From a bacterium (lineage in GTDB: Bacteria > Verrucomicrobiota > Verrucomicrobiae > JAJYAR01): a DNA stretch of 7,611 nt. The notes beneath the pieces are model-generated. The model saw nothing but the letters and a program-made list of their open reading frames with translations, ran no database searches and was not told the origin of the DNA. Below are positions 6,111 to 7,611 of this stretch, one piece after another (position 1 is the stretch's first letter; each line of letters starts with the position of its first letter). The DNA lies in the NCBI GenBank assembly GCA_021779435.1, contig JAJYAR010000115.1:1-7611 (forward strand), read 5' to 3'. The position numbers were made by a program, and so were the translations under genes.

Positions 6111-7325
6111 CTACAGCGGCAGAATTTCTTCCCTTTGTGGGTCGAACTGAATTCGCCGCTTCTGCTCGTACGCCAGGTTGCCCAGGTGCGAAGCCTGCGC
6201 GCTGCGATGGCCGATGTACACGTCGCCGTTCGGCCGCTGGCGGGTGCGCATGCAGGCCAGGAAATTTTCTACGTGGTCGATGGTCAGCTCGCGCGCCGCC
6301 GTCACTTCCGTCGGCTGCGCTCCGCGGTCGGCCGGCGTAAGAATGAATTTCGACCGGTCGATATATAGGTTGCCTTCGGTGCCGCACATCTGAATCGCCG
6401 CGCCCTTTATCCCCGGCGCGAGCGTCGCTTCAAACGTCGCGGTCCACTTGGCTGGATACTCCAGCAGGATGTCGATCGTGTCCGGCGCCGTGCGTCCGTC
6501 GGGATATGCATAAATGCCGCCCGCGGCCACTGCGCTGATCGGATCGTCCTGCAGCATGAACATATGCACCGCGTCGATCCAGTGCGTGAACAGATCCGTC
6601 ACCTGTCCGCCGCCGAAATCGAGATAAGCGCGGAAATTCCAGTACTGCCGCGGATCCCAGTCGCGCCACTTCACCGGGCCCAGGAACATATCCCAATCGA
6701 GATTGGCCGGCTTCTGCGCAAGCGAGGCCGGCGCCTTCCGCAGGTGCCACGAGTTGCCGTGCCACCATGTGCGCGCCAGCGTGATCTTGCCGAGTTTGCC
6801 CGCTTGAATATACTGGTCGCGCGCCTGCATGTAGTGCGGTCCGGAGCGCTGCTGCATGCCGGTCTGAAATACGCGGTTGTTTTCGCGCGCCGCTTTCACG
6901 ACCTTCGGGCCTTCCTCGATGGTGAGCGTCAGTGGCTTCTCGCAATAGACGTCCTTGCCGGCTTCCACCGCGGCGATCGAGATGCGCGAGTGCCAGTGGT
7001 CCGGCGTAGCGATCAGAACCGCGTCCAGGTCTTTGCCGTCATCGAGAAGTTTTTGGAAGTTGCCGTACTTCCTCGCGTCGGGGGCCTTCTGCGCGGCCTC
7101 GTCCACGCGGTCGCCCCAGACGTCGCAGAGCGCCGCTACATGAACCGCCGGGTTCTTCTGGAAGATTCCCATGTCGTACTGGCCGCGCGAGCCGCAGCCG
7201 ATCACGCCGAGTTGAACGCGGTCGTTGGCGCCCAGCACGCGGGAGTAACTGGCGGCTGTAACGGCGACGGCGCTCGTGGCGGCGGCGCGAAGAACACTGC
7301 GGCGGTTGACGTCCTGGTCCGGCAT
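6111..7325 (-). CDS. Gfo/Idh/MocA family oxidoreductase with Tat signal
   Basis: A 404-residue protein. Residues 1-32 read as a Tat signal: NRRSVLRAAATSAVAVTAAS with the Arg8-Arg9 pair. The Rossmann domain follows: GVIGCGSRG (40-48, GxGxxG at 43-48), ALCDVW (65-70), ATPDHWH (106-112) and CEKPLTLT (128-135) with the family's EKP Lys130. The C-terminal alpha/beta domain carries FGGGQVTDLFTHWIDAVHMF (237-256) with H248 and D251 at the usual catalytic/metal-adjacent positions. Relatives oxidise or reduce sugars and inositols with tightly held NAD(P); Tat export lets the protein fold and load its cofactor before transport, as in Zymomonas glucose-fructose oxidoreductase. The frame extends to 7490, but those residues lack family similarity and overlap trmFO, so ATG 7325 is preferred. 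No good ribosome site is visible; TATACT at 7339-7334 would start transcription almost at the ATG. The aldo/keto reductase follows. Confidence 0.92.
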   Translation of the reverse strand: MPDQDVNRRSVLRAAATSAVAVTAASYSRVLGANDRVQLGVIGCGSRGQYDMGIFQKNPAVHVAALCDVWGDRVDEAAQKAPDARKYGNFQKLLDDGKDLDAVLIATPDHWHSRISIAAVEAGKDVYCEKPLTLTIEEGPKVVKAARENNRVFQTGMQQRSGPHYMQARDQYIQAGKLGKITLARTWWHGNSWHLRKAPASLAQKPANLDWDMFLGPVKWRDWDPRQYWNFRAYLDFGGGQVTDLFTHWIDAVHMFMLQDDPISAVAAGGIYAYPDGRTAPDTIDILLEYPAKWTATFEATLAPGIKGAAIQMCGTEGNLYIDRSKFILTPADRGAQPTEVTAARELTIDHVENFLACMRTRQRPNGDVYIGHRSAQASHLGNLAYEQKRRIQFDPQREEILPL

Positions 7326-7378
7326 AATCTGCCAGTATATCCTCGGAGACTCCGCTGGGTCCGATATGCTGAGAGCGA
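7326..7378. promoter_or_regulatory. Divergent promoter region, oxidoreductase / trmFO
   Basis: The 53 bp between two divergent start codons leave room only for overlapping promoters with very short leaders. On the minus strand TATACT (7339-7334) is a good -10 match, 8 nt before ATG 7325. On the plus strand TATGCT (7365-7370) is a weak -10 match. No convincing -35 boxes were found. Confidence 0.35.
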
Positions 7379-7611
7379 GTGCGTATTGCGATTTTAGGCG
7401 GCGGATTAGCGGGCGTCGAGGCGGCATTGCAGGTGGCTCGCGCGGGCCTCGATTGCACCCTCCACGAGATGCGTCCTCTCGTAAGCACATCCGCGCATAA
7501 GACGGACCGTTTCGCCGAACTGGTCTGCAGCAACTCGCTCAAGAGCGAAACATCCGGCACCGCGCCATGGCTGCTCAAGGAAGAACTGCGGCGCGCCGGT
7601 TCGGCTCTCCT
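7379..7611 (+). CDS. trmFO: TrmFO, methylenetetrahydrofolate-tRNA-(uracil-5-)-methyltransferase, N-terminal part
   Basis: 77 complete codons run off the right edge; full-length TrmFO is about 430-470 residues. The visible part is diagnostic: the FAD-binding Rossmann start [16 protein letters not shown] (GxGxxG at residues 7-12), then LHEMRP (28-33), [20 protein letters not shown] (38-57) and [11 protein letters not shown] (65-75). [15 protein letters not shown] and LLKEE are family hallmarks, and Cys50 in CSNSL is the conserved N-terminal cysteine. The enzyme uses 5,10-methylenetetrahydrofolate and reduced flavin to make ribothymidine at position 54 of tRNA in the cytoplasm. GTG 7379 is the only plausible start: an in-frame TGA lies at 7370-7372. 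The ribosome site is weak (GAGAG). It diverges from the Gfo/Idh/MocA gene with no functional link expected. Confidence 0.93.
   Translation, partial: MRIAILGGGLAGVEAALQVARAGLDCTLHEMRPLVSTSAHKTDRFAELVCSNSLKSETSGTAPWLLKEELRRAGSAL

Noticed and set aside
6094..6387. Upstream extension of the aldo/keto reductase frame
   Set aside because: It lies within the 3' part of the upstream gene in another frame; the standard family N-terminus begins exactly at ATG 6093.
6564..7397. Plus-strand open frame of 277 codons
   Set aside because: Long but antisense to the Gfo/Idh/MocA gene, whose opposite frame contains all family motifs; it also runs into the trmFO start.
7326..7490. Upstream extension of the Gfo/Idh/MocA frame
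   Set aside because: The extra 55 residues have no family similarity, would bury the Tat signal internally and overlap the trmFO start on the other strand.

Overview
The window looks like chromosomal DNA from a GC-rich Gram-negative bacterium, most likely an Acidobacteriota member of the Bryobacterales/Solibacter type. That guess rests on three things read from the proteins: a membrane-anchored regulator of a kind I associate with Acidobacteria (winged-helix N-terminus, one TM helix, extracytoplasmic C-terminus), a Tat-exported Gfo/Idh/MocA oxidoreductase, and a signal-peptide-bearing RraA-like protein. No rRNA, tRNA, CRISPR array, insertion sequence or phage gene was seen. Coding density is high and the longest gap is 207 bp.

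Layout: (a) 1-3836, minus strand, transcribed right to left: a membrane-bound winged-helix regulator (2532-3836), a 207-bp gap, an exported RraA-like aldolase (1404-2324), and 25 bp later an enolase-superfamily (mandelate racemase-type) enzyme (1-1378) that loses only its last codon(s) at the window edge. (b) 3905-5050, plus strand, divergent from the regulator: an exported protein with two fused thioredoxin-fold domains. (c) 5047-7325, minus strand: a Tat-exported Gfo/Idh/MocA oxidoreductase followed 17 bp later by an aldo/keto reductase, whose stop codon overlaps the stop of the thioredoxin-fold gene. (d) 7379-7611, plus strand, divergent: the first 77 codons of trmFO, a tRNA-modification gene.

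Working idea (inference): the enolase-superfamily enzyme and the RraA-like protein form a two-gene unit that could dehydrate a sugar acid and then split the resulting 2-keto-3-deoxy acid to release pyruvate. The unusual point is that the RraA-like protein has a clear signal peptide and the enolase-superfamily enzyme has a Tat-like twin-arginine N-terminus, so the chemistry may happen outside the cytoplasm. The regulator upstream has the CadC/ToxR-type layout (cytoplasmic DNA-binding-like domain, one membrane helix, extracytoplasmic domain) and could sense the same compartment. The Gfo/Idh/MocA and aldo/keto reductase pair is a second probable carbohydrate redox unit. No substrate can be read from the sequence, and nothing here is clearly a wholly new system. 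The exported dehydratase/aldolase pair with its membrane regulator is the best candidate for follow-up.
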